Shown here piece by piece: positions 15,343 through 23,906 of a DNA stretch of 36,193 bases (position 1 is its first letter; every line of letters begins with the position of its first letter). The notes under the pieces were generated by a model. That model did not search any database. It worked only from the letters and a program-made list of their open reading frames with translations, and had not been told where the DNA came from. The position numbers were made by a program, and so were the translations under genes. The DNA is from an uncultured Roseiflexus sp. (GTDB taxonomy: Bacteria > Chloroflexota > Chloroflexia > Chloroflexales > Roseiflexaceae): positions 1 through 36,193 of the forward strand of contig CALGYB010000150.1 of the NCBI GenBank assembly GCA_937935075.1. Direction: 5' to 3'.

Positions 15343-16309
15343 CGCTGCGCATCAACTCATATTTGCACATCCCTGGGAACGTGGGTGCAGCGTCGATAAA
15401 ACCACCGACAAAGAAGAGCACGTCGTTCATTATCGCAAAGTGCGCCGGCGGGTAGGTTGAGACACAGAGATTGTCCCGTATCATGACTGTGCCTGCTGGC
15501 GATCCGTCACTTTTCCAGAGACTGTTGGAAGTCGCAATAAAGAGGGTGTTGCCGTGGACGATCAGTCTCCCACTCCCACCGAATGATCCGATCTGGAACG
15601 TTCCCTCTGTTGTCCCGTCGCTGCGCCACACGCCGGCGCCGGAACCGCCGCTGTAGGCAAAAAAGTAGAGCGCGCCGTTCATAGCGACCAGTTGCCCATT
15701 ATCATACCGGAATGCACTCTCTGCACCGGGATAGATGTCACGCACCAGCCGCGCGCCGGGCGTCGTCACGTCGCTGCGCCATAATTCGCGCCCGTGCACA
15801 CCGTCATCGGCGGCGAAGAAGAGCGTGTCACCCAGCGCAAGCATTGGAACATCCTCGTAAGTGTACATCGAAAGACTTCCCTGACTCCCGGCGCGAATGT
15901 CCTCGACCATGAACGTGCCGTCGGTTGTGCCGTCGCTGCGCCATAATTCGTGTCCGTGAACCCCGTCATTGGCAACGAAGAAGAGCACATTGCCGACAAC
16001 GCGAAACCGCGAGAGATCGGCGCCATCGCCGCCGGGGCGGATGTCCTTCACCAGGCGCGTGTCGTCTGGCGTACCGTCGCTGCGCCATAGCTCAGGACCG
16101 TGGATCCCATCATCGGCAATGAAGAAGAACACGCCATTGATAACCGCGACGTCGCGGCTGTTGAAGTCATACGCGCGCTGAAACGACTTCACAAGGGTCG
16201 GTTCGTCCGCATGGGCGAACGGCGCCGGCGCGAGCAGGGAGAGGAAAAGGAACGTGGTGATGAGCGCACAAGAGACGAGCGAACGACTGTGTCGATGACT
16301 GCGATGCAT
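15305..16309 (-). CDS. 5' part of frameshifted ELWxxDGT-repeat secreted protein
   Basis: This frame encodes 334 residues before a stop that follows the frameshift. A Sec signal peptide is clear: basic start, hydrophobic LITTFLFLSLLAPAPFA, likely cleavage after AHA (about residue 34). The mature part is a string of ELWRSDGT repeats spaced about 50-60 residues, each preceded by a VLFFVANDGVHG-type strand, as in beta-propeller-like surface proteins with ELWxxDGT repeats. Near 15335-15342 the frame runs out of repeat phase: SDGSSGHFYGQED then stop, while the next frame gives GPAGTFMVK, the expected continuation. AGGAGG precedes the ATG and TACAAT (16337-16332) could be the -10. Confidence 0.8.
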   Translation of the reverse strand: MHRSHRHSRSLVSCALITTFLFLSLLAPAPFAHADEPTLVKSFQRAYDFNSRDVAVINGVFFFIADDGIHGPELWRSDGTPDDTRLVKDIRPGGDGADLSRFRVVGNVLFFVANDGVHGHELWRSDGTTDGTFMVEDIRAGSQGSLSMYTYEDVPMLALGDTLFFAADDGVHGRELWRSDVTTPGARLVRDIYPGAESAFRYDNGQLVAMNGALYFFAYSGGSGAGVWRSDGTTEGTFQIGSFGGSGRLIVHGNTLFIATSNSLWKSDGSPAGTVMIRDNLCVSTYPPAHFAIMNDVLFFVGGFIDAAPTFPGMCKYELMRSDGSSGHFYGQED

Positions 16310-16622
16310 GGTACATCCTCCTGATGAGATGATTGTAGTACGGCAACGTTGCTGGAAGACGGCTCTTCGCTCTTGTTAAGTCGTCTCATGTAACGCATAC
16401 AAGCGCCGGAGGTTGCACGTCGCTCCTGTCATGTCGTCTCGCGGAACGCAGGCGCCTGGCATGCTTTGTCTGGCGGTCCGCACGTCACGCCGCCCGTCGC
16501 AGAACTGTCGGGAGGAACACACGAAGGGCGATCCTGCCCCCGCTGCGCCGGGGGGACTCATGCGCTAAGCGAGGGCGTTCGCGTCCACACAGGGGCGATC
16601 CTCACGAGTGGAGAGTTTTTAT

Positions 16623-16744
16623 AGAGCGATCAACCGAAACCTGGACAATCAAGGACGTGGAGCGGCAGACGTTGGCTGAGCCTGTCGAAGCCAACGTCTG
16701 CCGCAGGACGGTCAATGATTGTGCAACATCCGGTTGATCGCTCT
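16623..16744. repeat. 122-bp foldback (MITE-like) palindromic element
   Basis: The outer 14 bases AGAGCGATCAACCG (16623-16636) are the exact complement of 16731-16744. Moving inward both arms keep pairing imperfectly (GACAATCAAGGACG against CACAATCATTGACC read on the opposite strand) and again perfectly at CGGCAGACGTTGGCT. They close on the loop GAGCCTGTCGA. The whole unit can fold into one long hairpin. Parts of it, GGCTGAGCCTGTCGAAGCC and ATCCGGTTGATC, recur near 14029-14110. No target-site duplication was identified. Confidence 0.8.
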
Positions 16745-16925
16745 CGTGGATGCGAAGTGCGTTTTTGCCGTCCCAATGACCGTTTTTCCCCTCTTCCCCC
16801 CGATCCCCTTCTCCCATGAGGAGAGAAGGGGGCGTCAGGACGCGGCGCCGCCTCGCCCGTACCGGCATTCTGATGCCCGGAACGACTGGCAGCATGAGCG
16901 CGCATCGTCATCAGCAGTCCCAGCA

Positions 16926-16967
16926 GGGCTTCCCTTGCGGTGAGCACGGTCGAACCGCGTCCTCAGC
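16926..16967 (+). repeat. Dispersed repeat, copy related to 1480-1521
   Basis: Shares CTTGCGGTGAGC, GGTCGAAC-like and GCGTCCTCA blocks in the same order and spacing with 1480-1521. Intergenic. Confidence 0.5.
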
Positions 16968-17023
16968 CCACAACGAGACGAGGTTTCCCGCCCCATCAAG
17001 ATTGCACCCGGACGCGGCAGAGG

Positions 17024-17052
17024 TTGCACCTGATCGGCGAGCATGGTATACT
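17024..17052 (+). promoter_or_regulatory. Promoter of the PP2C phosphatase gene
   Basis: -35 TTGCAC (17024-17029), 17-bp spacer, -10 TATACT (17047-17052), 38 bp before the ATG at 17091. A strong GGAGGAG ribosome site follows at 17081-17087. Confidence 0.65.
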
Positions 17053-17090
17053 TTCGCGTCACTAATGGATGCCTCCTGACGGAGGAGCCT

Positions 17091-18446
17091 ATGAAACTGC
17101 GCCATAGCGCTCGCACAGACGTCGGCAAAACGCGGGATCATAATGAGGACGATTTTGGCATTGGCGAAGGCGCAGGGGTCGATCAGTACGGTGAGTTGCT
17201 CGTCGTATGCGATGGGATGGGCGGGCACGCCGCTGGAGAGGTCGCCAGCCGTCTTGGTGTCGAAACCATCCTCAGCACCTACTACAGCGACAGTTCTTCC
17301 GACCGTATCGATGTGCTGCGCCGGGCGTTCGAGCGCGCCAATGAGCGCATCCACGCCGAAGGGCGCGGCGCCATGGGCACCACCGGCGTTGCAGCGCTGT
17401 TCTACAATGGCATGCTGCACGTCGCTAACGTCGGCGACAGTCGCGCCTACCTGATCCGTAACGACGACATCTGCCAGATTTCACGCGACCACTCGCTCGT
17501 CGGCGAGCAGGTGGCGGCTGGCGTCATCACCGCCGATCAGGCAAAATCCAGTTACTACCGCAATGTCATTACCCGCGCTCTGGGGTATCAATCGGAAGTG
17601 CAGGTGGACATGTTCCACCTGCCGTTGCAGGTCGGCGATACGGTCGTGCTCTGTTCCGATGGGTTGCACGGGCTGGTCAGCGATGAGGAGATCGGCGAGA
17701 TTGCCCGCTCGATGCCCCTCGCCGACGCGGTCGATCGGTTGATTGACCTGGCGAATGAGCGCGGCGGCACTGACAATATCACGACGATTATTGCGCACGT
17801 TGACGAACTCAACGCTGCTGCAACCGTCGTTGATCCGTCCGACTCCGCCCGCACCACTGTCGAATTTCCGACGCCGCTGGCGTCGGAAACCATCGAATTT
17901 CCGGCAACTGTCAGCCTGACGCCAGCCGATGCCGATCCGGTCACGGAACGCACTGCGCCGCAGCCTGTTGCTCCTCCCGCTCCGCCGCCGGTCGCTGCTC
18001 CGCCGCCGCACGACGCCCCTGCGCCGCGACGGATGAACTGGATCGGCGCAACGCTCGCTGCTGTTCTGTTCACCGGGCTGGCGCTGGTGACGCTGTTCGT
18101 CGCCTATCCGATGGTGCTGGCGCCGGGTCAGGCAACTCCCGCCCCAGCCAATATACCGGCGACGACAGCACCCACCGACACACCGCCAACCATCACGCCT
18201 CCTCCTACTCAACCGCTCACTCAGGCGCCTGTCATTGTCCCTGTGGTGACCGAAACACGTGTGCCGACGGCATCACCAGACGCAACCACAACTGTACCCT
18301 CGTCTCCGGTCGCTACCAGCACGCCGACGCCTGCGGCGGCGCCGGCCGTCACGGCCACGCCAGGCGCATCGCCGTCAACACCCATCGCAACCGCAACCCG
18401 CACTCCTATTCCGCTGACGCTGCCGGTGCGCACGCCAACGCCATGA
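17091..18446 (+). CDS. Membrane-anchored PP2C-family Ser/Thr phosphatase
   Basis: This 451-residue protein carries an N-terminal PP2C (PPM) phosphatase domain of the bacterial Stp/PstP type, about residues 1-240. Metal-site residues are visible: Glu19 and Asp20 (RDHNEDD), Asp41 in CDGMGGH, then GTTGVAA, VGDSRAYL, SDGLHGLV and GGTDN. After a Pro-rich linker there is one transmembrane helix (WIGATLAAVLFTGLALVTLF region). The C-terminal outside tail is rich in Pro, Thr and Ala and ends RTPTP. The phosphatase domain is thus cytoplasmic and probably opposes Ser/Thr kinases, though none is encoded nearby. The start at 17091 is fixed by GGAGGAG and by the domain start; an in-frame upstream start at 17043 would lie on the promoter. 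Confidence 0.92.
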   Translation: MKLRHSARTDVGKTRDHNEDDFGIGEGAGVDQYGELLVVCDGMGGHAAGEVASRLGVETILSTYYSDSSSDRIDVLRRAFERANERIHAEGRGAMGTTGVAALFYNGMLHVANVGDSRAYLIRNDDICQISRDHSLVGEQVAAGVITADQAKSSYYRNVITRALGYQSEVQVDMFHLPLQVGDTVVLCSDGLHGLVSDEEIGEIARSMPLADAVDRLIDLANERGGTDNITTIIAHVDELNAAATVVDPSDSARTTVEFPTPLASETIEFPATVSLTPADADPVTERTAPQPVAPPAPPPVAAPPPHDAPAPRRMNWIGATLAAVLFTGLALVTLFVAYPMVLAPGQATPAPANIPATTAPTDTPPTITPPPTQPLTQAPVIVPVVTETRVPTASPDATTTVPSSPVATSTPTPAAAPAVTATPGASPSTPIATATRTPIPLTLPVRTPTP

Positions 18447-18518
18447 TTCCCGCTCCATGGTCTGGTAAAGCGTGGTACAATACTCGCATACGTGTTCGTA
18501 TGTTGAAGTGGAAGCGCG

Positions 18519-20411
18519 ATGCCGATACGGGTGCTTGATGCAACGGTTGCAGCACAGATCGCTGCTGGCGAGGTAATTGAACGGCCAGCCTCGGTGGTGC
18601 GCGAACTGGTCGAAAATGCGCTCGACGCGGGGGCGCGCCGTATTGTGGTGGAAACGCGCGGCGGCGGGTTGCGCGAGATTCGAGTGCAGGACGATGGGTG
18701 CGGCATTCCCGCCGATGAGGTCGAGCTGGCATTTGCGCGCCACGCGACCTCGAAACTGTCTACTGCCGATGATCTGTGGTCGATTGCAACGCTTGGCTTT
18801 CGCGGCGAGGCGCTCCCGTCGATTGCAGCAGTGGCGCAGGTGATCTGCATCACTCGTGCGGTCAATGCCAGCGTCGGCGTCGAACTGCGGATCGCCGGCG
18901 GCGAGGTGCAGGCGATCTCGCCGCGCGGATGTTCGCCAGGCACAACGATCAGCGTGCGCAACCTGTTCTACAACACGCCGGTGCGGCGCGAATTCCTCCG
19001 TTCCGATGCGACCGAGTCCGCCGCGATTACGTCGGTCGTCACCCAGTATGCGCTTGCCTATCCCGAAGTGCGCTTCAGCCTCTCCATCGAGGGGCGGGCG
19101 ACGTTGCAGACCAGCGGCAACGGCGATCTGCGCGCTGCCACGATCGAGGTGTACGGGATCGATGTGGCGCGCCAGTTGCTGGCGGTCGATGCCACTGCCG
19201 GTGAAGGCGTTGATCGCGTCCATATCTCCGGGTTGGTATCGCCGCCCGGGCTGACCCGCAGTTCACGCGCGGCTATTCACCTGTTTGTCAATCGCCGCGC
19301 CATTCAACCACGCGGACAGATCGCCATTGTGCTCGAAGAAGCGTATCACGCCCTGCTGATGAAAGGTCGCCATCCGATGGCGATCCTGAATATCAATGTG
19401 CACCCCGCAGCAGTTGATGTCAATGTCCACCCGACCAAGAGCGAGGTGAAGTTCCGCAACACGACGCAGGTCATGAGCGTGCTGGGGCGCGCGGTGCGCG
19501 CAGCGCTGCTGGAAAGCGGCGTGCGTCCCTGGGGAGAGCCGGGCATTCCGGCGTCGCTCGATACCGCGCAACGTCGCTTTGACCTGCGACGTCTCGGCAC
19601 ATCCCACGAAAGCGCGTGGGATGCGCCGCCCTGGATGCTGTCCGGCGCCGAAACAGGCACGGCGGCGCCGTTCGACAATCTCAGCGCGCCGCTCCAGATG
19701 AGCGGCTGGCGCGACGACGGGCGGTTCGACGATCTCACCGCTTCGCAGGGCGGCGCATGGCAACGCGAGGCGGCGGAACTACCCGAAGCGCGATGCGCTG
19801 AGCCTGCCGAAGCGCCGGCGACGAAACACTCAAAGCTTCCACTGTTGCGGATCGTCGGGCAGATCGCCCAATCCTACATCGTCGCCGAGTCGCCGGACGG
19901 CATGTACCTGATCGACCAGCATGCGGCGCACGAGCGGATCACCTACGAGCGCCTGATGGCGCAGCGCGGCGCCGGCGCGGTTGAACGCCAGGAACTGCTC
20001 ATTCCACAGGTGGTCGATCTGCCGCCAACGGCGCAGGATGTGCTGCTGGCTGCCGCTGATCAGTTGGCGGAGTGGGGGTTTGCCATCGAGCCGTTTGGTC
20101 GGAGCCTGCGCATTCGCGCTATTCCGGCAGTGCTCTATCCCGGCGATCTGGCAACAGCGCTGCTCGAAATCGCCGATCACCTGAGCGGTCGCGGCGGAAC
20201 GACGCCGCGCGACTGGCGCGAAGCGATGCTGATCACCCTGTCGTGCCACACGTCGGTGCGCGCCGGGCAGACCCTTTCGTTCGACGAGATGCGTGGGCTG
20301 GTGCTGCAACTCGAGCAGTGCGCATCGCCGCGCACCTGCCCCCATGGTCGCCCGACGATGATCCTGCTGACCACCACCCAGATCGAGCGTCAGTTCGGCA
20401 GGATCAAGTAA
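18519..20411 (+). CDS. mutL: DNA mismatch repair protein MutL
   Basis: This 630-residue protein links mismatch recognition by MutS to strand incision. The N-terminal GHKL ATPase shows AAGEVIERPASVVRELVENALDAGA, DDGCGIP, the TLGFRGEAL lid and GTTISVRNLFYNTP. A variable linker (about residues 330-440) follows. The C-terminal domain has the endonuclease motif DQHAAHERITYE starting at Asp466, SCHTSVRAG and CPHGRP, so this is a nicking-type MutL as in bacteria lacking MutH. TACAAT at 18476-18481 may be the -10. A GCGCTGAGCCTGCCGAAGCGC repeat (19795-19815) lies in frame in the linker. The gene ends with an 8-bp tail-to-tail overlap with the dtxR-like gene. Confidence 0.96.
   Translation: MPIRVLDATVAAQIAAGEVIERPASVVRELVENALDAGARRIVVETRGGGLREIRVQDDGCGIPADEVELAFARHATSKLSTADDLWSIATLGFRGEALPSIAAVAQVICITRAVNASVGVELRIAGGEVQAISPRGCSPGTTISVRNLFYNTPVRREFLRSDATESAAITSVVTQYALAYPEVRFSLSIEGRATLQTSGNGDLRAATIEVYGIDVARQLLAVDATAGEGVDRVHISGLVSPPGLTRSSRAAIHLFVNRRAIQPRGQIAIVLEEAYHALLMKGRHPMAILNINVHPAAVDVNVHPTKSEVKFRNTTQVMSVLGRAVRAALLESGVRPWGEPGIPASLDTAQRRFDLRRLGTSHESAWDAPPWMLSGAETGTAAPFDNLSAPLQMSGWRDDGRFDDLTASQGGAWQREAAELPEARCAEPAEAPATKHSKLPLLRIVGQIAQSYIVAESPDGMYLIDQHAAHERITYERLMAQRGAGAVERQELLIPQVVDLPPTAQDVLLAAADQLAEWGFAIEPFGRSLRIRAIPAVLYPGDLATALLEIADHLSGRGGTTPRDWREAMLITLSCHTSVRAGQTLSFDEMRGLVLQLEQCASPRTCPHGRPTMILLTTTQIERQFGRIK
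19795..19815. repeat. GAGCCTGTCGAAG-family palindromic unit inside mutL
   Basis: GCGCT and AGCGC flank GAGCCTGCCGA, the same loop sequence (one base changed) as the dispersed units at 14029-14047 and 16676-16694. It is translated in the unconserved linker of MutL as part of AEPAEAPA. Degenerate relatives lie at 27826-27846 and 36123-36143. Confidence 0.6.
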
Positions 20412-21114
20412 CCGTCACGTCACCCCACAGGTACGCAGCAATCTGCGGCGAAAGCGTGATCTGTCGGTCGTCGCGCTGAAGGGTGACGCCATACACCGGC
20501 GATGTATCGACAATGGCAAACTGTTCCCCCGGCACGAGACCGCTGTTCTGCAAGTAGCGGATCAGGACGGTATCTTCTTCCGCCTCTTCGGCAATGCGCC
20601 GTAGCGTAAAAACGCCTTCCGGCGTCGCCTGGTCGAGGCGCACCACACCCGCATAGGCATCACAGCGACCGGGGATCGGGTTACCGTGCGGGCATGTGGT
20701 CGCATCGCCGACCAGTTCTTCAATCCGCTCTTCCAGGCGCGGCGAGAGCGCGTGTTCCAAGCGCACCGCTTCCTCATGGATTTCGTGCCACTGCATTCCC
20801 ATTACATCAACCAGGAAGCGTTCCAGGATGCGGTGCCGCCGCACCATCGCCTCCGCTAGTCGAAACCCTTCATCGGTCAGCGAGATCTCGCCGCGCCCGT
20901 CGCGCACGATATAGCCGCGATCCTCCATGCGGCTCACCATATCGGCGACAGTCGGAGGGGTCACGTGCATCCATTCTGCGAGGCGCGCGCTGATGACCGG
21001 TTCTCCGCGCGCTGCCAGGTAATAGATGACCTCCAGATATTCTCGCATCTTTTCGGTCGGCCCGGCGTCGCCCGGCTTGCGCCGCGCTCTGACATGTCGG
21101 GGTGTGTCAGCCAT
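20404..21114 (-). CDS. DtxR/MntR-family metal-dependent transcriptional regulator
   Basis: This 236-residue repressor should bind Fe(II) or Mn(II) and control metal uptake genes. The N-terminal winged helix (about residues 20-85) is clear: MREYLEVIYYLAARGEPV, VTPPTVADMVSRMEDRGYI, DEGFRLAE. The dimerisation and metal domain follows with His94, His113, Glu120 and His121 in HRILERFLVDVMGM...RLEHALS. The TTCPHGNPIPG element and a C-terminal FeoA/SH3-like domain complete it. It lies 29 bp downstream of the DUF952 gene and may be the last gene of that run. No metal transporter is adjacent. The metal specificity cannot be read from sequence alone. Confidence 0.92.
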   Translation of the reverse strand: MADTPRHVRARRKPGDAGPTEKMREYLEVIYYLAARGEPVISARLAEWMHVTPPTVADMVSRMEDRGYIVRDGRGEISLTDEGFRLAEAMVRRHRILERFLVDVMGMQWHEIHEEAVRLEHALSPRLEERIEELVGDATTCPHGNPIPGRCDAYAGVVRLDQATPEGVFTLRRIAEEAEEDTVLIRYLQNSGLVPGEQFAIVDTSPVYGVTLQRDDRQITLSPQIAAYLWGDVTVT

Positions 21115-21143
21115 AATCGTTTCCTTGCCTGATGATGTGTTGA

Positions 21144-21497
21144 TTATAGCAGAAACGAGCCGTCAGCGTCACGCTCGATGCGTCGCACCTCGATGATCGC
21201 CGCTTGATCGATTGGTCCATAGACGTGCGGGAAGAGCGGCGCCAGGTCTGCGCCGGAGGGACGCTCCCAGCGCACCGGTGCGGTCAATTTTGCCGCATCG
21301 ATGACCAGCAGCACGAAATCGCCCGGCATCTCACGGTAGAGCGTATTGGCGACGCGCGCCATCAGTTCGGCGCCTTCGGTGCAATGCACGAACCCATCAA
21401 CGGCAAACTCCGCCGGAACATATGGTTCGTGGGCAGGCCACGTCTCCCAGCGTTCAGCCGGCGCCATATGGAAAATAATCGTGTTATTCCAACTCAT
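21144..21497 (-). CDS. DUF952-family protein
   Basis: This 117-residue cytoplasmic protein has the hallmarks of DUF952: an IIFHMAP start, DGFVHCTEGAEL, VLLVIDAAKL and PHVYGPIDQAAI near the end. The fold is related to ADP-ribosyltransferase-like domains by published structural comparison as I recall; no activity is established. The ATG at 21497 lies inside the 3' end of the FGGY kinase gene (14-bp overlap), indicating coupling. Homology starts at MSWNNTIIFHM, so longer upstream frames were discarded. Confidence 0.85.
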   Translation of the reverse strand: MSWNNTIIFHMAPAERWETWPAHEPYVPAEFAVDGFVHCTEGAELMARVANTLYREMPGDFVLLVIDAAKLTAPVRWERPSGADLAPLFPHVYGPIDQAAIIEVRRIERDADGSFLL

Positions 21498-23004
21498 AGA
21501 GTGCTGTGTGCACTGGCGCCAGCGCTGGCGCCAGGCGCAGAAACGCTGTACGGTAGATGCGCTCGTACTGTGCGTGGAGCGTTTCATCGGGCATAACCGT
21601 TCGTTCACGCATCTGCACTGCGCCAACCGCTTCGTCCTCGCTGCGGTACACGCCTGCGGCAATGCCGCCGAGCAACGCGGCGCCCAGGGCAACGCTTTCG
21701 TCCATATCCAGCACCTGGATCGGGCGCCCCAGCACATGCGCCTTGATGCCAAGCCAGACCGGCAGACGCGTGCCGCCGCCAATCGCCCGGATCGTCCTGG
21801 CGCGCACCCCCAGCATTTCCTCGATATTGTCGAGCATGTGCCGCCACTCGAACGCCAGACCTTCATAGACGGCGCGCGCCAGCGCCGCCCGCCCGCTGCT
21901 GACGGTCAACCCGACGAACGCCCCGCGCTCGCCGGCAGTCAGATGCGGTAGAAACAGCACACCAAGGCTGCCCGGCGGCGCTGAGGCCGCCAGCGCTTCG
22001 ACTTCCGCCGCGGCTGCGTCGAGCGGCGCGCCTGACGCCACGAGGGTGCGCATCCATTCGACCGCCGCGCCGCTGCTGAACAATCCGTCCATCGCATAGT
22101 ATCGGTCGCGCGCCACATGCGCGCCAAAGGTGACGTGCGTCCCGGACGACATATTGGCAATGAACAGCCGCTCATCGAGCGGAATATCATCAAGCGGCAG
22201 GAAGGCGGCCTCCGCCGTGCCCATCGAGTCGAGGCAATCACCAACGTGGCGCACATCGGCGGCGAGTGCGCCGCACACATGGTCGTGCCCGCCGACGCCC
22301 ACGGCGGTTCCCGGCGCCAGGCCCGTCTCCGCCGCCGCTGCCGCCGTCACCGTGCCAATGCGCGTGCCACTGGCGACCGGTTCAGGCAGCAGATCGCCAC
22401 GCAGCCCGGCGTGGTCGATCAGCGCATCCGACCAGCGACGCGCCCGCAGATCGAAGAGCATGCTGCGTGACGCCAGGGAGTAATCGGTTGCGCGCGCGCC
22501 ACACAGGCGAAACGCAATATAATCGGCGACATGCAGCCAGGTTGTTGCAGCGGCATACCCTTCCGACTCATAATCACGCAGCCATTGCAGCTTGAAAACT
22601 CCATAGATCGGCACAGGCAGCATGCCGGTCAACCGAAACGTCTCCAGCGGGTCATCATGTGCATTCCAGCGCTGCACATAGGTCGCAGTGCGCCGATCAT
22701 ACCAGGCAATGATCGGTGTCAGCGGCTCGCCACGCGCATCGAGCAGCACGCCTGCTTCACCGACGCTCGCCACTGCCAGCCCGCGCACCCGCCGGGGATC
22801 ATCAATAGCCGCCAGAGCGCGGCGGATCGCAGCGACAACGGACTCCCAGAGGATGTAAGGATCGTGTTCCGCCCATCCCGGCTGTGGTCGTTCGGTGGGA
22901 GTGGCAACGCTGGCAGACGCCGCCGGTGCGCCGCTCGTGGTGAAGACGATCACTTTGATGTTGGTCGTCCCAACATCGATGCCAAGGAGCAGATCATCCG
23001 CCAT
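21484..23004 (-). CDS. FGGY-family carbohydrate kinase (xylulokinase/gluconokinase-like)
   Basis: This 506-residue sugar kinase has phosphate-1 motif LLGIDVGTTNIKV near the start, a catalytic Asp241 in GVGGHDHVCGAL, DSMGTAEA, and the C-terminal adenosine-binding IRAIGGGTRLPVWLGIKA followed by ALGAALLGG. The length of about 500 residues is typical. No sugar isomerase or transporter is adjacent, so xylulose, gluconate or another polyol remains open. It lies 131 bp downstream of phaB and overlaps the DUF952 gene. Confidence 0.9.
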   Translation of the reverse strand: MADDLLLGIDVGTTNIKVIVFTTSGAPAASASVATPTERPQPGWAEHDPYILWESVVAAIRRALAAIDDPRRVRGLAVASVGEAGVLLDARGEPLTPIIAWYDRRTATYVQRWNAHDDPLETFRLTGMLPVPIYGVFKLQWLRDYESEGYAAATTWLHVADYIAFRLCGARATDYSLASRSMLFDLRARRWSDALIDHAGLRGDLLPEPVASGTRIGTVTAAAAAETGLAPGTAVGVGGHDHVCGALAADVRHVGDCLDSMGTAEAAFLPLDDIPLDERLFIANMSSGTHVTFGAHVARDRYYAMDGLFSSGAAVEWMRTLVASGAPLDAAAAEVEALAASAPPGSLGVLFLPHLTAGERGAFVGLTVSSGRAALARAVYEGLAFEWRHMLDNIEEMLGVRARTIRAIGGGTRLPVWLGIKAHVLGRPIQVLDMDESVALGAALLGGIAAGVYRSEDEAVGAVQMRERTVMPDETLHAQYERIYRTAFLRLAPALAPVHTALYELE

Positions 23005-23135
23005 ACCTTGCTCTCAGGAAAAAACCGGTGCGGCAATCATAGCACAAACCGACGATCCAGAAAAACAGCGACGCCGGATGTCGCCATCCAACGTCGCTGC
23101 CAGAGCGGCACGGACATGTCAGCAGAAGAGCGCAG

Positions 23136-23876
23136 TTACCAGAGCAGACCGCCGTCTACCTGAACGACCGAGCCGGTCACGAAGCTCGAGTCATCGGATG
23201 CAAGGAAGATGTACACCGCAGCGACCTCTTCCGGCTTACCGAGGCGGCGCAGCGGCGTGCGTTCCTGAACGGTCTGGATCACCTTTTCCGGGATTGTGCC
23301 GATCATCTCGGTTGCAATGAATCCTGGAGTCACGGCATTGACGCGCACGCCGGAAGGACCAAGTTCACGCGCCCAGGTCTTGGTCATGGCAATAACGCCG
23401 CCTTTAGTTGCGGCATAGTTCGACTGGCCAAAGTTGCCGTACAAACCGACGATCGAGCTGACATTAATGATCGACCCGCTGCCTTGCGCCGTCATATGCG
23501 GCGCCACGGCGCGCGTACACAGCCAGACGCCTTTGAGATTGACGTTGATCACCGCATCCCACTGTTGTTCGGTCATCTTCACCAGGCGTGCATCGCGCGT
23601 GATACCGGCATTATTGAGCAGGACATCGATCCGGCCGCCCCATGCCAGCACGGTCTCGACCATCGACTCCACCGACGCCGCCTGAGAGACATCGGCCTGA
23701 ACGGCGATCGCGCGCCCGTCCTGTCTGGTAATCTCAGCCACCGTCGCTTCGGCGCCGGCCATGTTGATGTCGACGACTGCAACGCGCGCTCCTTCGCGCG
23801 CGAAGGCAATCGCAGTCGCTTTACCGATCCCATGGCCCGCGCCGGTTACAATTGCAACCTTATCTTTCAGGCGCAT
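23136..23876 (-). CDS. phaB: Acetoacetyl-CoA reductase / SDR oxidoreductase
   Basis: This 246-residue short-chain dehydrogenase has the cofactor motif TGAGHGIG (11-18), NNAG (88-91) and the catalytic Ser141, Tyr154 and Lys158 (NVSS...SNYAATKGG). The C-terminus GSVVQVDGGLLW is typical of FabG/PhaB. Sequence alone does not separate FabG from PhaB. The position 30 bp downstream of the PHA synthase gene argues for acetoacetyl-CoA reduction to (R)-3-hydroxybutyryl-CoA, the PHA synthase substrate. No phaA thiolase lies in the window. Confidence 0.92.
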   Translation of the reverse strand: MRLKDKVAIVTGAGHGIGKATAIAFAREGARVAVVDINMAGAEATVAEITRQDGRAIAVQADVSQAASVESMVETVLAWGGRIDVLLNNAGITRDARLVKMTEQQWDAVINVNLKGVWLCTRAVAPHMTAQGSGSIINVSSIVGLYGNFGQSNYAATKGGVIAMTKTWARELGPSGVRVNAVTPGFIATEMIGTIPEKVIQTVQERTPLRRLGKPEEVAAVYIFLASDDSSFVTGSVVQVDGGLLW

Positions 23877-23906
23877 CGTCTTGTCTCCTCATTGCTGATA
23901 ACCGTT

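Larger units (their letters stand above)
16310..17090. other. 781-bp gene-free, repeat-rich gap
   Basis: This lies between the divergent ELWxxDGT gene and the PP2C phosphatase gene. It holds a 122-bp foldback element (16623-16744), a dispersed repeat (16926-16967) and the PP2C promoter (17024-17052). Two loosely similar stretches starting GTCGTCTC (16380-16460) may be another degenerate repeat. I see no gene. Confidence 0.55.

Noticed and set aside
16310-17090. Degraded gene in the gap before the PP2C phosphatase
   Set aside because: Short frames show no protein resemblance; the stretch is explained by repeats and a promoter.
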